The notes under the pieces are model-generated. The model saw only the letters and a list, made by a program, of their open reading frames with translations. It was not told the DNA's origin and did no database searches. This document shows, in pieces, positions 8,100 through 14,676 of a DNA stretch of 45,311 nucleotides. The DNA comes from an uncultured Phycisphaerales bacterium (GTDB lineage Bacteria; Planctomycetota; Phycisphaerae; WQYP01). Every line of letters begins with the position of its first letter. The first letter of the stretch is position 1. Location of the stretch: contig CAIMWO010000058.1 of the NCBI GenBank assembly GCA_903845195.1, positions 1 through 45,311 on the forward strand. The letters are read 5' to 3'. A program made the position numbers and the translations under genes.

Positions 8100-8194
8100 C
8101 ACAACGCTTGTGGCCTAACGGAAAACGCGACCGGATTCGTCGCGCTCGCGGCCAATGCCCGCAATCGAAGCACGACTAAGAACGGAGATTAAGC

Positions 8195-8797
8195 ATGATT
8201 TGGCCGAATTATTCAAACGGTAAGTCGGTGCTGGGCGTTGGCCTTTTAATACTGGCTGCCGTTTCAATTGTCTATGGAGAACACCCAAAGGAAAACGAGA
8301 AAGAGTCCGTAAAATACCTCTCAAAATCAATCAGCGAGGTATTAGACAGAGCGGTTAAGGACGTCAGTAGTGCCAAGCCTCAACAGTTCAGCGAAGATAT
8401 GAATATATTCTACGATTTGCGTCGGGGTGACCTCTTGGCTCTCTGCTTGCGCTCCAGTATGCAACGATTACCGTATTCAGATTACGACTCCTTCGCGGAC
8501 GTAATTCGATTAATCAATACTTTACCTGAGAACTCGAAACGGGAGGCCGTAATTCATGTGTTGTCAGACGAGAAAGTGAACATAATATTTCACCATCAAG
8601 AAAAGGACGGGGAGCTGGAAGCTTCACGACATGTTGTGATGTCTATGTATAGCGAGTTGATACTTGCCGTCCTCCATGAAAATGACGTGAACGGTGAGTT
8701 TGACGGCACCAAACCCGATTCGATACAGAAAACACTGTTGCTCCTTCGGCAAAAGGCACGTGAGCAAGAAAAAGCGACAACGACAAGAAAATCGTAG
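8195..8797 (+). CDS. Small secreted protein, low GC, function unknown
   Basis: I do not recognise a family. The 200-residue product has a signal-like N-terminus (basic NGKSVLGVG, then LLILAAVSIVYG, then HPKENEK). The mature part is charged and helical, with many Glu, Lys and Ser and a basic tail (REQEKATTTRKS). There is no cysteine pattern or catalytic motif. ATG 8195 has GGAG 8 nt upstream. Base composition is the most AT-rich of any gene in the window, unlike the housekeeping genes nearby. It probably forms a unit with the gene at 7500. The 95-bp gap between them holds no recognisable element. Confidence 0.72.
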   Translation: MIWPNYSNGKSVLGVGLLILAAVSIVYGEHPKENEKESVKYLSKSISEVLDRAVKDVSSAKPQQFSEDMNIFYDLRRGDLLALCLRSSMQRLPYSDYDSFADVIRLINTLPENSKREAVIHVLSDEKVNIIFHHQEKDGELEASRHVVMSMYSELILAVLHENDVNGEFDGTKPDSIQKTLLLLRQKAREQEKATTTRKS

Positions 8798-8878
8798 TTT
8801 CTTTGTTTCGAAATGAACGATTCGTGGCCCCCAGAAGATCGAAGGCACAATCCCCGCCATACGACGATTAGCTCACCA

Positions 8879-8894
8879 CCCTCGCCCACTACAC
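8879..8894. repeat. 16-bp direct repeat, copy 2
   Basis: This is an identical copy of CCCTCGCCCACTACAC found at 6234. Here no start codon follows at the equivalent place. Instead a purine-rich stretch and the end of a minus-strand membrane protein gene follow, so this may be the remnant of a duplicated upstream region. Confidence 0.65.
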
Positions 8895-8969
8895 GTACTC
8901 CCTGCCCGCCAAAGGAGAAAGAAAAAGGAAAATAGCCCTTTTTCAATGGCGACCGCAAACCTGTTGGAT

Positions 8970-9347
8970 TCACCAGAAAATACGAATGATCGATGGCACC
9001 ACGCAAATCGCCCATAAGGCGATCGGTACCATATTGAGCGCCAGCGCCAACAGCGCTTTGACATCCGACCGGTTCCGTCGGAACGCCAGGATCGAAAACA
9101 CGATGCCGCACATCGCCAGCAACACACTTAACATGAAAATACCCACACAGAGCAGGAGCACGAGCGGTCCGCCAAAGTTGGTGCCCGTGGTCGACATCGC
9201 GTGTGTGGACCTTTCCAGGCACCACGCGGCTAGAATGCTTCCCCCGCCCATCGCAACCGCAACTCCCCCCATCGCCAATGCCGCCGAAGACCACGGCATT
9301 TTCCGCTTCGGCCTCTCAACATTCGCGCTGATCTGAATGTGATACAT
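8970..9347 (-). CDS. Small integral membrane protein, function unknown
   Basis: The 125-residue product has a short cytoplasmic start (MYHIQISANVERPKRKM) and then about three hydrophobic segments. These are SSAALAMGGVAVAMGGGSILAA, PLVLLLCVGIFMLSVLLAMCGIVFSILAF and ALLALALNMVPIALWAICVVPSI. The layout resembles DUF4190-like membrane modules common beside planctomycete kinases and pseudopilin-like proteins, and it loosely recalls the N-terminus of the protein at 6283. ATG 9347 is used; a GTG at 9371 in the same frame would add eight residues. It stands alone on the minus strand in an accessory region. No function can be given. Confidence 0.6.
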   Translation of the reverse strand: MYHIQISANVERPKRKMPWSSAALAMGGVAVAMGGGSILAAWCLERSTHAMSTTGTNFGGPLVLLLCVGIFMLSVLLAMCGIVFSILAFRRNRSDVKALLALALNMVPIALWAICVVPSIIRIFW

Positions 9348-9590
9348 GCCCGCAGTATAGAACGCGCCCACATCACACTCAAGAATGACCTAAAGGGGAC
9401 AACGACTTAACTTAGAGGGGACTCACCGGCTCTGTCTCGACCAAAGGCCATCGCCGCTAAACACTACATAGATCACGCGGAGAAGAAAGTCGCTTCTTTG
9501 CATCCGCCTTCATCGGCGGCCAATTCTCGTCCTCCTCGTGTCCCTTCGCGCGTTTCGTGACCTCGTGGTGAAGTCGTCGCAAGATCCCCC

Positions 9591-9690
9591 AAAAACATGC
9601 CAAAACCAGAAAAAATCAACTCAAAAACTTCAAAAACGCATCAAAAACACTCCAAAACACCTCCAAAAGCGCGCCAAAATGGTGCCAAAA
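9591..9690. other. Phased A-tract array (predicted curved DNA)
   Basis: Ten runs of 4-6 A start at 9591, 9602, 9610, 9623, 9632, 9643, 9654, 9665, 9676 and 9687. The last six are spaced 9, 11, 11, 11, 11 and 11 bp, and the whole set averages about 10.7 bp. Most runs are preceded by C. A-tracts in phase with the helix bend DNA in one direction. Confidence 0.8.
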
Positions 9691-9740
9691 CGCGCCGCTT
9701 GCCCTCCCCAAAAATACTCATCCATCTCCCTCCCCGTCAT

Positions 9741-9768
9741 TCTGAACTCTGAACTCCGAATTCTGAAT
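9741..9768. repeat. Heptamer tandem repeat (TCTGAAC type)
   Basis: Four 7-bp units: TCTGAAC, TCTGAAC, TCCGAAT, TCTGAAT. The reverse complement (GTTCAGA/ATTCAGA) is close to the array inside nadA and to the one at 36227. Confidence 0.85.
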
Positions 9769-9952
9769 TCGTCTCCCCCTCCCTGCCCAGACACATCTGT
9801 GCGCAACCATATCACCCCCCATCCGCCCCAAGCGAAAGATTTTGTCGGCCGCTAACTCCCGCCCCTCCCAACACCTACAGACTCTTCCCTCAACGCGTGT
9901 GCGCACAAACATGGTCCTCCACCCCGTATATAGAAAGGCCCACAATGCGACT

Positions 9953-9987
9953 ACTGGCAACTGACCACTGGCCACTGACCACTCAAC
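9953..9987. repeat. Heptamer tandem repeat (ACTGRCC type)
   Basis: Five 7-bp units: ACTGGCA, ACTGACC, ACTGGCC, ACTGACC, ACTCAAC. The unit differs in sequence from the other arrays but has the same period and a similar copy number. Confidence 0.85.
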
Positions 9988-10036
9988 TCATTCGTGTCCA
10001 TTTGTGGACCGTTTACGTCGTCAATCCCCTCTCTCG

Positions 10037-10190
10037 CAAAAACCCTGCGCATCTCCCTTCCCAGAAGCCCCCTCCACACCCAACCCCACGAACCATCGCA
10101 ACTTACAAAACCAAAACGAAAAATCCCCTCTGCGCAGGTGCGCAAAAAACCCTGCGCATCTCCCCCCAAAAATCTGCGCAGGTGCGCAAA
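10037..10190. repeat. Paired direct repeats with TGCGCA
   Basis: CTGCGCAGGTGCGCAAA is present at 10130-10146 and again at 10174-10190. A second string, CAAAAACCCTGCGCATCTCCC, occurs near 10037 and again, with one extra A, near 10143. The elements interleave, and each contains the palindrome TGCGCA. They lie 100-250 bp before the aldolase gene. Confidence 0.8.
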
Positions 10191-10301
10191 CCTCCGCCCC
10201 TCGCAGCGCCTACCCCCCTCCCCCCGCCTCGCCAACTACCCAAACCCGCGCGAATTTCGTATCGTGTCCCTCTTCCACGCTGCTCACAGGAGAACTCAAT
10301 C

Positions 10302-10949
10302 GTGAAAAAAGAAATCGCCCTCCAACGTCTCTCCGACTGCGGCGTCATCGCCGTCATCCGCGCCCAGTCCGACACCCAACTCCAAGACATCGCCAAAGCC
10401 CTCCTCGATGGCGGCGTCATCGGCATCGAAGTCACCATGTCCACCCCCAAGGCCATCAAAGGCATCGAAAAACTCGTCGATACCTTCGGCGATAAAATCG
10501 TCGTCGGCGTCGGCACCGTGCTCGATCCCGCCACCGCCGCCGCCGCCATCCACGCCGGCGCCGAATTCGTCTTTTCCCCCGTCCTCGACATCCGCGTCAT
10601 CGAAGTCGCCAAAAAGCTCGGCAAAGTCGTCGTTCCCGGCGCCTACACGCCCACCGAAATTCTCACCGCCTGGTCCGCCGGCGCCGACATCGTCAAAGTC
10701 TTCCCTGCCACCACCCTTGGCCCCGGCTACCTCAAAGATATCCTCGCCCCCATGCCGTTCCTCAAACTCACCCCCACCGGCGGCGTCGATCTCAAAACCG
10801 CCGGCGACTGGATCAAAGCCGGCGCCGTCGCCGTCGGCGCAGGCTCCAGCCTCATCAGTAAAGAAGCCGTCAGCAAAGCCGACTGGGCCGGCATAACCGC
10901 CACCGCCAGACAATTCGTCGACATCGTCAAAGCCGCCCGCAGCAAGTAA
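10302..10949 (+). CDS. eda: KDPG/KHG aldolase family protein
   Basis: This class I aldolase normally splits 2-keto-3-deoxy-6-phosphogluconate to pyruvate and glyceraldehyde 3-phosphate (Entner-Doudoroff), or handles 4-hydroxy-2-oxoglutarate or the phosphogalactonate analogue. The 215-residue product has CGVIAVIR (13-20), GIEVTM with the catalytic Glu43, VGVGTV (68-73) and VKVFPA with the Schiff-base Lys132, plus TPTGGV as the phosphate loop. Length is normal. GTG 10302 is the start, with CAGGAGA 8 nt upstream; the open frame above it is repeat-derived. No edd or sugar kinase is adjacent, so the pathway is uncertain. The next gene, holA, follows after 23 bp. Confidence 0.9.
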   Translation: MKKEIALQRLSDCGVIAVIRAQSDTQLQDIAKALLDGGVIGIEVTMSTPKAIKGIEKLVDTFGDKIVVGVGTVLDPATAAAAIHAGAEFVFSPVLDIRVIEVAKKLGKVVVPGAYTPTEILTAWSAGADIVKVFPATTLGPGYLKDILAPMPFLKLTPTGGVDLKTAGDWIKAGAVAVGAGSSLISKEAVSKADWAGITATARQFVDIVKAARSK

Positions 10950-10972
10950 GCAGCAAAGGGAACCGCTACCCC

Positions 10973-12022
10973 ATGGCCAAATCCACCAAAACTTCCGCAC
11001 CCGTCTCCCCCGTTATGGTCGTTGCCGGCGAGGATCTCTTCCAACGCAACCAACACCTCGCGGAAATCCAGGTCGCAGCCCTCGGCGAAGGCGATCCCGG
11101 AATGGGCCTGATCCGCATTGACCCGGCGCAACACGGTGGGGGGACAATGGCCGTCATCCTCGACGAATGCCGCACTGGCTCCATGTTCGCCCCCAAGAAA
11201 CTCGTAATCGTGGATCCCGCCGATCCCCTTTTCAAGAAAACCGATGAAGACGACGCCCCCTTGGTCCGGGGCGAACGGCCGCAGTTGACCAACCGCGAAA
11301 TGCTCGAGAACTACATCGAGTCACCCTGCGATACCGCCGTGCTGGTGCTGGTTTGCGAAACTTGGCTCAAGACCACCCGCATCCACAAGTCCCTCGACAA
11401 GCTCGGAGCGGTCCGCTGGGCTCAGCCGATCAAGGATTTCCAGGTCCCCCCCTGGATTATCCGCCAGGCCCGCGAAGTTTACGGCAAATCGATCGATGCC
11501 GCCGCCACCGAACGCCTTGCCGACCTGATCGGCGCGGATCTCCAGCGATTGGACAATGAATTGGCCAAACTCTCTCTTTATGAACCCGATTCTCCCGCAA
11601 TCTCGGTCAAAGCCGTTGATTCCCTCGTTGGTTTCCAGCACGAACAGCAGATTTGGGACATGATTAACGCCTTGGCTGCCAAGGATTCGCAAACCGCATT
11701 AAGAAAAATTGATGAATTGTGGCAACTCGACCCGAACATCAAATATACGGTGGCAGGCGCGGTCTTCTTCTGGCTGAACCAGGTGCTCCGCGCCCGCGAA
11801 CTGGTCGAGCGACGCCTCCCCGATGGTGCGATCGCCGCCCAGCTCAAGCTTTGGCCGCAGGAACGGGCCCAAAAAGTCCTCTCCGTGGCGCGAAGCTGGA
11901 GCCCTGAAAGTGCCGGTTGCTGGAGCCAGGCAATGCTCCAAATGGACATTGCCAACAAGACAAGCCTCGGCGAGCCGCGAATGAATCTGGAAAAGTTCGT
12001 CGTGCAGTTTTGCACGGCCTAG
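10973..12022 (+). CDS. holA: DNA polymerase III subunit delta
   Basis: Delta is the clamp-opening subunit of the clamp loader complex that places the beta clamp on primed DNA. The 349-residue product is typical in length. Its N-terminus (VMVVAGEDLFQRNQHLAEI) fits the first strand and helix of the AAA+-like fold. GSMFAPKKLVIVDPADPLF matches the family's SLF..rrLV.v.n segment, and ERLADLIGADLQRLDNELAKLSLY with QIWDMINALAAKD are characteristic of the middle and C-terminal domains. Delta lacks a working ATP site, as expected here. ATG 10973 has AAGGGAA about 12 nt upstream. It is 23 bp after the aldolase gene and 68 bp before a lipoprotein gene, so the three may share a transcript. Confidence 0.93.
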   Translation: MAKSTKTSAPVSPVMVVAGEDLFQRNQHLAEIQVAALGEGDPGMGLIRIDPAQHGGGTMAVILDECRTGSMFAPKKLVIVDPADPLFKKTDEDDAPLVRGERPQLTNREMLENYIESPCDTAVLVLVCETWLKTTRIHKSLDKLGAVRWAQPIKDFQVPPWIIRQAREVYGKSIDAAATERLADLIGADLQRLDNELAKLSLYEPDSPAISVKAVDSLVGFQHEQQIWDMINALAAKDSQTALRKIDELWQLDPNIKYTVAGAVFFWLNQVLRARELVERRLPDGAIAAQLKLWPQERAQKVLSVARSWSPESAGCWSQAMLQMDIANKTSLGEPRMNLEKFVVQFCTA

Positions 12023-12090
12023 AATGAAAAGTTGAATACAGTCACGCCGGCCCAGGATGGGAACCCCCGGCATCCAAGGATGGAGTAGTT

Positions 12091-13404
12091 ATGACTGCAA
12101 AAAATCCCCAGGCAAATGTTGAATTGAACGCCAAGCTGCCCATGCTGCCGGCTCAACTCTTCAAGCGCCGCGTTCTGGCCCTCGCCTCCGCCACTGCGGC
12201 GGTCGCTCTCGGCGGCTGCGGATTCATCGACCTCGGCGACACCGGCACCGCCCAGCAGCCGATGATTGTCGAACCGGATTCACGCCCCGTCGTATTGACG
12301 CCCCAGCAGGCAACAGCGAAAAAAGCGGAAGAATTTACCGCCAACGTCGATGCCGCCCTCGCCAAAAAGCCCGGACAGGTGATTCTGGCCAATGCCCAAA
12401 CCAACACCCCGGCCACCGCGGCTCCCGCCCCGGAACCTTCGCCAGTCAAACCCGCCGAACCGGCTACGCCCGCTGCAACCGTATCCAAACCTGTCACTGC
12501 AACACCTTCCCCCACAGTCGCCGTCACCCCAGCAGCAGCCAAACCGCCTACTCCCGCTCCTGTCGAAACAACCACGCCCATGGTCGGCAACGGCCAGGTG
12601 TCTACAGCCGTCATTTCGCCACTGGGTCGCCTGACGGAAACATCCTCAACGCTGGCCATGAGTAGCGCCACAGCGTCGACTCCCGCGCTGTCCGAGCCCG
12701 GTTCGCCCACGGCTTCTGTTCAACCCGGCGAACCCTCCATCGACCAGGTGCTCGATACGCTGCGAAAACGCATCGCCGCCAAGCCCTCGCTAAATACCGC
12801 GCTGGCACTGGCCTTGCTCGAGTCATCCGAAGGCAAGGCCGCGGATACATCCGAAACCAAGGATCTTTCAACCGCGGACCAGAAGGTCTTCACCGACCTG
12901 CTCAGCGCACTTCAAACGATGACCCCCGCAGCGCCCAGCACAACGGTCAGTGATCGCGCCGCACCACTTGTGGCCGCGGCCAAGAAATGGGAGGCCGACG
13001 CCGACCTCCAACTCCCCAAGCTCGTGCTCGCCAGTCGCGTTGATTCCTATGGCGTCTTTTCCGCGGTCGATGCCAAATTCGAGGCCGGCAAGCGGCATAC
13101 GGTCATCATCTATTGCGAAGTAGCCAACTTCGCCACCCAAAAGGGCGACGACAACTGGTTCACCACACGTCTGGCCCAACAGGAAACGCTCATCACCGAG
13201 GACGGCCTCCTTGTCTGGCGGCCGAACCCCGAGGAAATCGAGGACCGCTCCATGAATCAACGCCGCGATTTCTATCTCGTCAAGAAACTCACCATTCCCG
13301 AGAATCTCGCCATCGGCAAGTACACGCTTCGCATGAGTGTCACCGACAAGAACACCAACAAGATTGCGATGATGAGCCTGCCCCTCGAGATCGTTGGGAA
13401 ATAA
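12091..13404 (+). CDS. Putative lipoprotein with Pro/Thr/Ala-rich linker and conserved C-terminal domain
   Basis: No named family is recognised. The 437-residue product has a basic N-region (FKRRVLALASATAAVALGGC) ending in a lipobox LGGC, so the Cys is probably lipid-modified. Residues about 60-210 form a low-complexity linker rich in Ala, Pro and Thr, suited to spanning the cell wall. The C-terminal 150 residues look folded: KLVLASRVDSYGVF, AGKRHTVIIYCEVANF, ETLITEDGLLVWRPNPE, RRDFYLVKKLTIPENLAIGKY and ending LPLEIVG. This is a beta-sandwich-like pattern, perhaps for binding envelope components. The start ATG 12091 has GGAG 6 nt upstream. A strong terminator follows. It is probably the last gene of the aldolase-holA unit. 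Confidence 0.8.
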   Translation: MTAKNPQANVELNAKLPMLPAQLFKRRVLALASATAAVALGGCGFIDLGDTGTAQQPMIVEPDSRPVVLTPQQATAKKAEEFTANVDAALAKKPGQVILANAQTNTPATAAPAPEPSPVKPAEPATPAATVSKPVTATPSPTVAVTPAAAKPPTPAPVETTTPMVGNGQVSTAVISPLGRLTETSSTLAMSSATASTPALSEPGSPTASVQPGEPSIDQVLDTLRKRIAAKPSLNTALALALLESSEGKAADTSETKDLSTADQKVFTDLLSALQTMTPAAPSTTVSDRAAPLVAAAKKWEADADLQLPKLVLASRVDSYGVFSAVDAKFEAGKRHTVIIYCEVANFATQKGDDNWFTTRLAQQETLITEDGLLVWRPNPEEIEDRSMNQRRDFYLVKKLTIPENLAIGKYTLRMSVTDKNTNKIAMMSLPLEIVGK

Positions 13405-13457
13405 AGCGAAAAAACCACATCCCGGAAATGCTCGCAAGAGCTTCAGGAATGGGGACG

Positions 13458-13499
13458 ACGGACGCCTGCAACGTGTCACAGGCGTCCGTTCTTTTTTTT
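13458..13499 (+). terminator. Strong intrinsic terminator
   Basis: ACGGACGCCTG (13458-13468), a 10-nt loop and CAGGCGTCCGT (13479-13489) form a perfect 11-bp stem. It is followed by a T-rich tail containing eight T in a row. It ends the lipoprotein transcript just before the convergent nuoB. Confidence 0.93.
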
Positions 13500-13515
13500 G
13501 CTTTGAAAAGCGAAT

Positions 13516-14094
13516 TTACTTGGTCATTGCGCCGGACAGCCCCGGTCCCAGCAGCACCTGCGGCTGCGGCGCCGGCCGGTACGTCGGCTCCACGGCAATC
13601 TTGAGTGGCCGCCTGGCGCGGTCGGGAATGCCGCTTTCATCGATGATCTTCTGAATCGCCATGATGCCTTCCATCAGCGTCTCGGGCCGCGGCGGACATC
13701 CGGGCACGTACACATCCACCGGAATGAACTGATCGATCCCCTGCACTGTCGCGTAGTTATCGAACACGCCGCCGGTGCTCGCACATGCCCCCATCGAAAT
13801 GACCCATTTCGGCTCGGCCATCTGCAGATAGATCCGCTGCAGAACCGGCATCATCTTGATGCCGACGCGTCCGGCAACAATCATCAGGTCGGCCTGACGC
13901 GGACTGAACCGCATCACTTCAGCGCCGAACCGTGCCAGGTCATACCGGCTTGAGGCCGTCGCCATCAGCTCGATTCCGCAGCACGCCGTTGCGAATGGCA
14001 ACGGCCACACGCTCGACCGTCGGCACCAATTGACGACATGCTTGAGACTCAGCGTCAGGAAGTTATCCGGTAACGCTGTAGGTTCGATCGCCAT
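13516..14094 (-). CDS. nuoB: NADH-quinone oxidoreductase subunit B
   Basis: NuoB is a peripheral-arm subunit of respiratory complex I and carries iron-sulfur cluster N2, which passes electrons to quinone. The 192-residue product has the cluster ligands Cys38 and Cys39 in ATACCGIE, Cys104 in [11 protein letters not shown] and Cys133 in [10 protein letters not shown]. Length is normal. A purine-rich GAGAAGAAG lies before ATG 14094. It is 40 bp behind nuoA and clearly co-transcribed with it. Unusually no nuoC or nuoD follows: the next gene downstream is convergent, so the complex I genes are split in this genome. Confidence 0.96.
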   Translation of the reverse strand: MAIEPTALPDNFLTLSLKHVVNWCRRSSVWPLPFATACCGIELMATASSRYDLARFGAEVMRFSPRQADLMIVAGRVGIKMMPVLQRIYLQMAEPKWVISMGACASTGGVFDNYATVQGIDQFIPVDVYVPGCPPRPETLMEGIMAIQKIIDESGIPDRARRPLKIAVEPTYRPAPQPQVLLGPGLSGAMTK

Positions 14095-14134
14095 ATTCTT
14101 CTTCTCAAAAATCAGACCACTGATTACTGCCGAC

Positions 14135-14563
14135 TCAGTCCCACTTCAACACGCCCTTGCCCCATGCGTAAAGGTACGCCACGAGGATGATGGCCATGAA
14201 TGTGAGCACGGCGGCGAAGAGGACGCCAAATTTTATGCCGTAGGCACCCAGCTGCAGAAAATCGTATTGCGGAAAGATCGTGATGAATGGAATCAGGAAC
14301 AGTACTTCGACGTCGAACACCAGGAAGATCATCGCGACCAGATAGAACCGGACATTGAACCGCTGCTTGGTGTCGCCCACCGGGTTCATACCCGATTCGT
14401 ACGGCTCATCCTTGATCAGGCCCTTGCGTTTCGGTCCCAGTGAGGTCGACAGCACGACGTTCGCTGCCGCAAATCCCGCCGCAATCACGAACAGCAGTCC
14501 AAGGACCGCCCATTCGTTATAAGATGCCGCGGCCAGCGACAGGCTTGGCAACAACGAATTCAT
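14135..14563 (-). CDS. nuoA: NADH-quinone oxidoreductase subunit A
   Basis: NuoA is a small membrane subunit of complex I with three transmembrane helices. The 142-residue product has them at about 13-37, 80-100 and 110-132. The conserved loop [23 protein letters not shown] between helices 1 and 2 matches the family's E-P-Y-E-S-G / R-F-x-V-x-F-Y signature. ATG 14563 is chosen since GGAG lies 6 nt upstream; an in-frame extension of 29 codons upstream overlaps the promoter. The promoter at 14603-14632 serves nuoA and nuoB. Confidence 0.95.
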   Translation of the reverse strand: MNSLLPSLSLAAASYNEWAVLGLLFVIAAGFAAANVVLSTSLGPKRKGLIKDEPYESGMNPVGDTKQRFNVRFYLVAMIFLVFDVEVLFLIPFITIFPQYDFLQLGAYGIKFGVLFAAVLTFMAIILVAYLYAWGKGVLKWD

Positions 14564-14602
14564 ATGTGCTCCGGCATTTTGGCCCAACTTATGGAAGTGC
14601 GG

Positions 14603-14632
14603 ATTATACGCCGCTGGCGGACCCACCGGCAA
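14603..14632 (-). promoter_or_regulatory. Sigma70-type promoter of nuoAB
   Basis: On the minus strand TTGCCG (14627-14632) and TATAAT (14603-14608) are separated by 18 bp, 40 bp before the nuoA start. This makes nuoAB independent of the upstream mutS transcript. Confidence 0.65.
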
Positions 14633-14676
14633 GCACATCGGATCATGCATTTCGCGACCGCGCGTGCGAAGATTCG

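Larger units (their letters stand above)
9348..10301. other. 954-bp gene-free mosaic of small repeats
   Basis: No convincing gene lies here. Frames that are open are Pro-, Lys- or Arg-rich and arise from the repeats. In order it holds: A[AG]AGGGGAC at 9392-9400 and 9414-9422; a stretch worded CGTGTCCCTTCGCG...CTCGTGGTGAAG (about 9537-9571) of a kind I associate with planctomycete intergenic repeats; the phased A-tracts (9591-9690); two heptamer arrays (9741-9768 and 9953-9987); and paired TGCGCA repeats (10037-10190). The ribosome site of the next gene is at 10287-10293. Confidence 0.75.

Noticed and set aside
8112..8194. Possible integron attC site (GCCTAAC between the two low-GC genes)
   Set aside because: No matching GTTRRRY core or paired inner sites follow, and no integrase is present.
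9538..9855. Lys/Gln-rich open frame across the A-tracts
   Set aside because: Its sequence is explained by phased A-runs and a heptamer array; no ribosome site or homology.
10408..10896. Ser/Pro/Ala-rich frame within eda
   Set aside because: Out-of-frame shadow of the aldolase gene.
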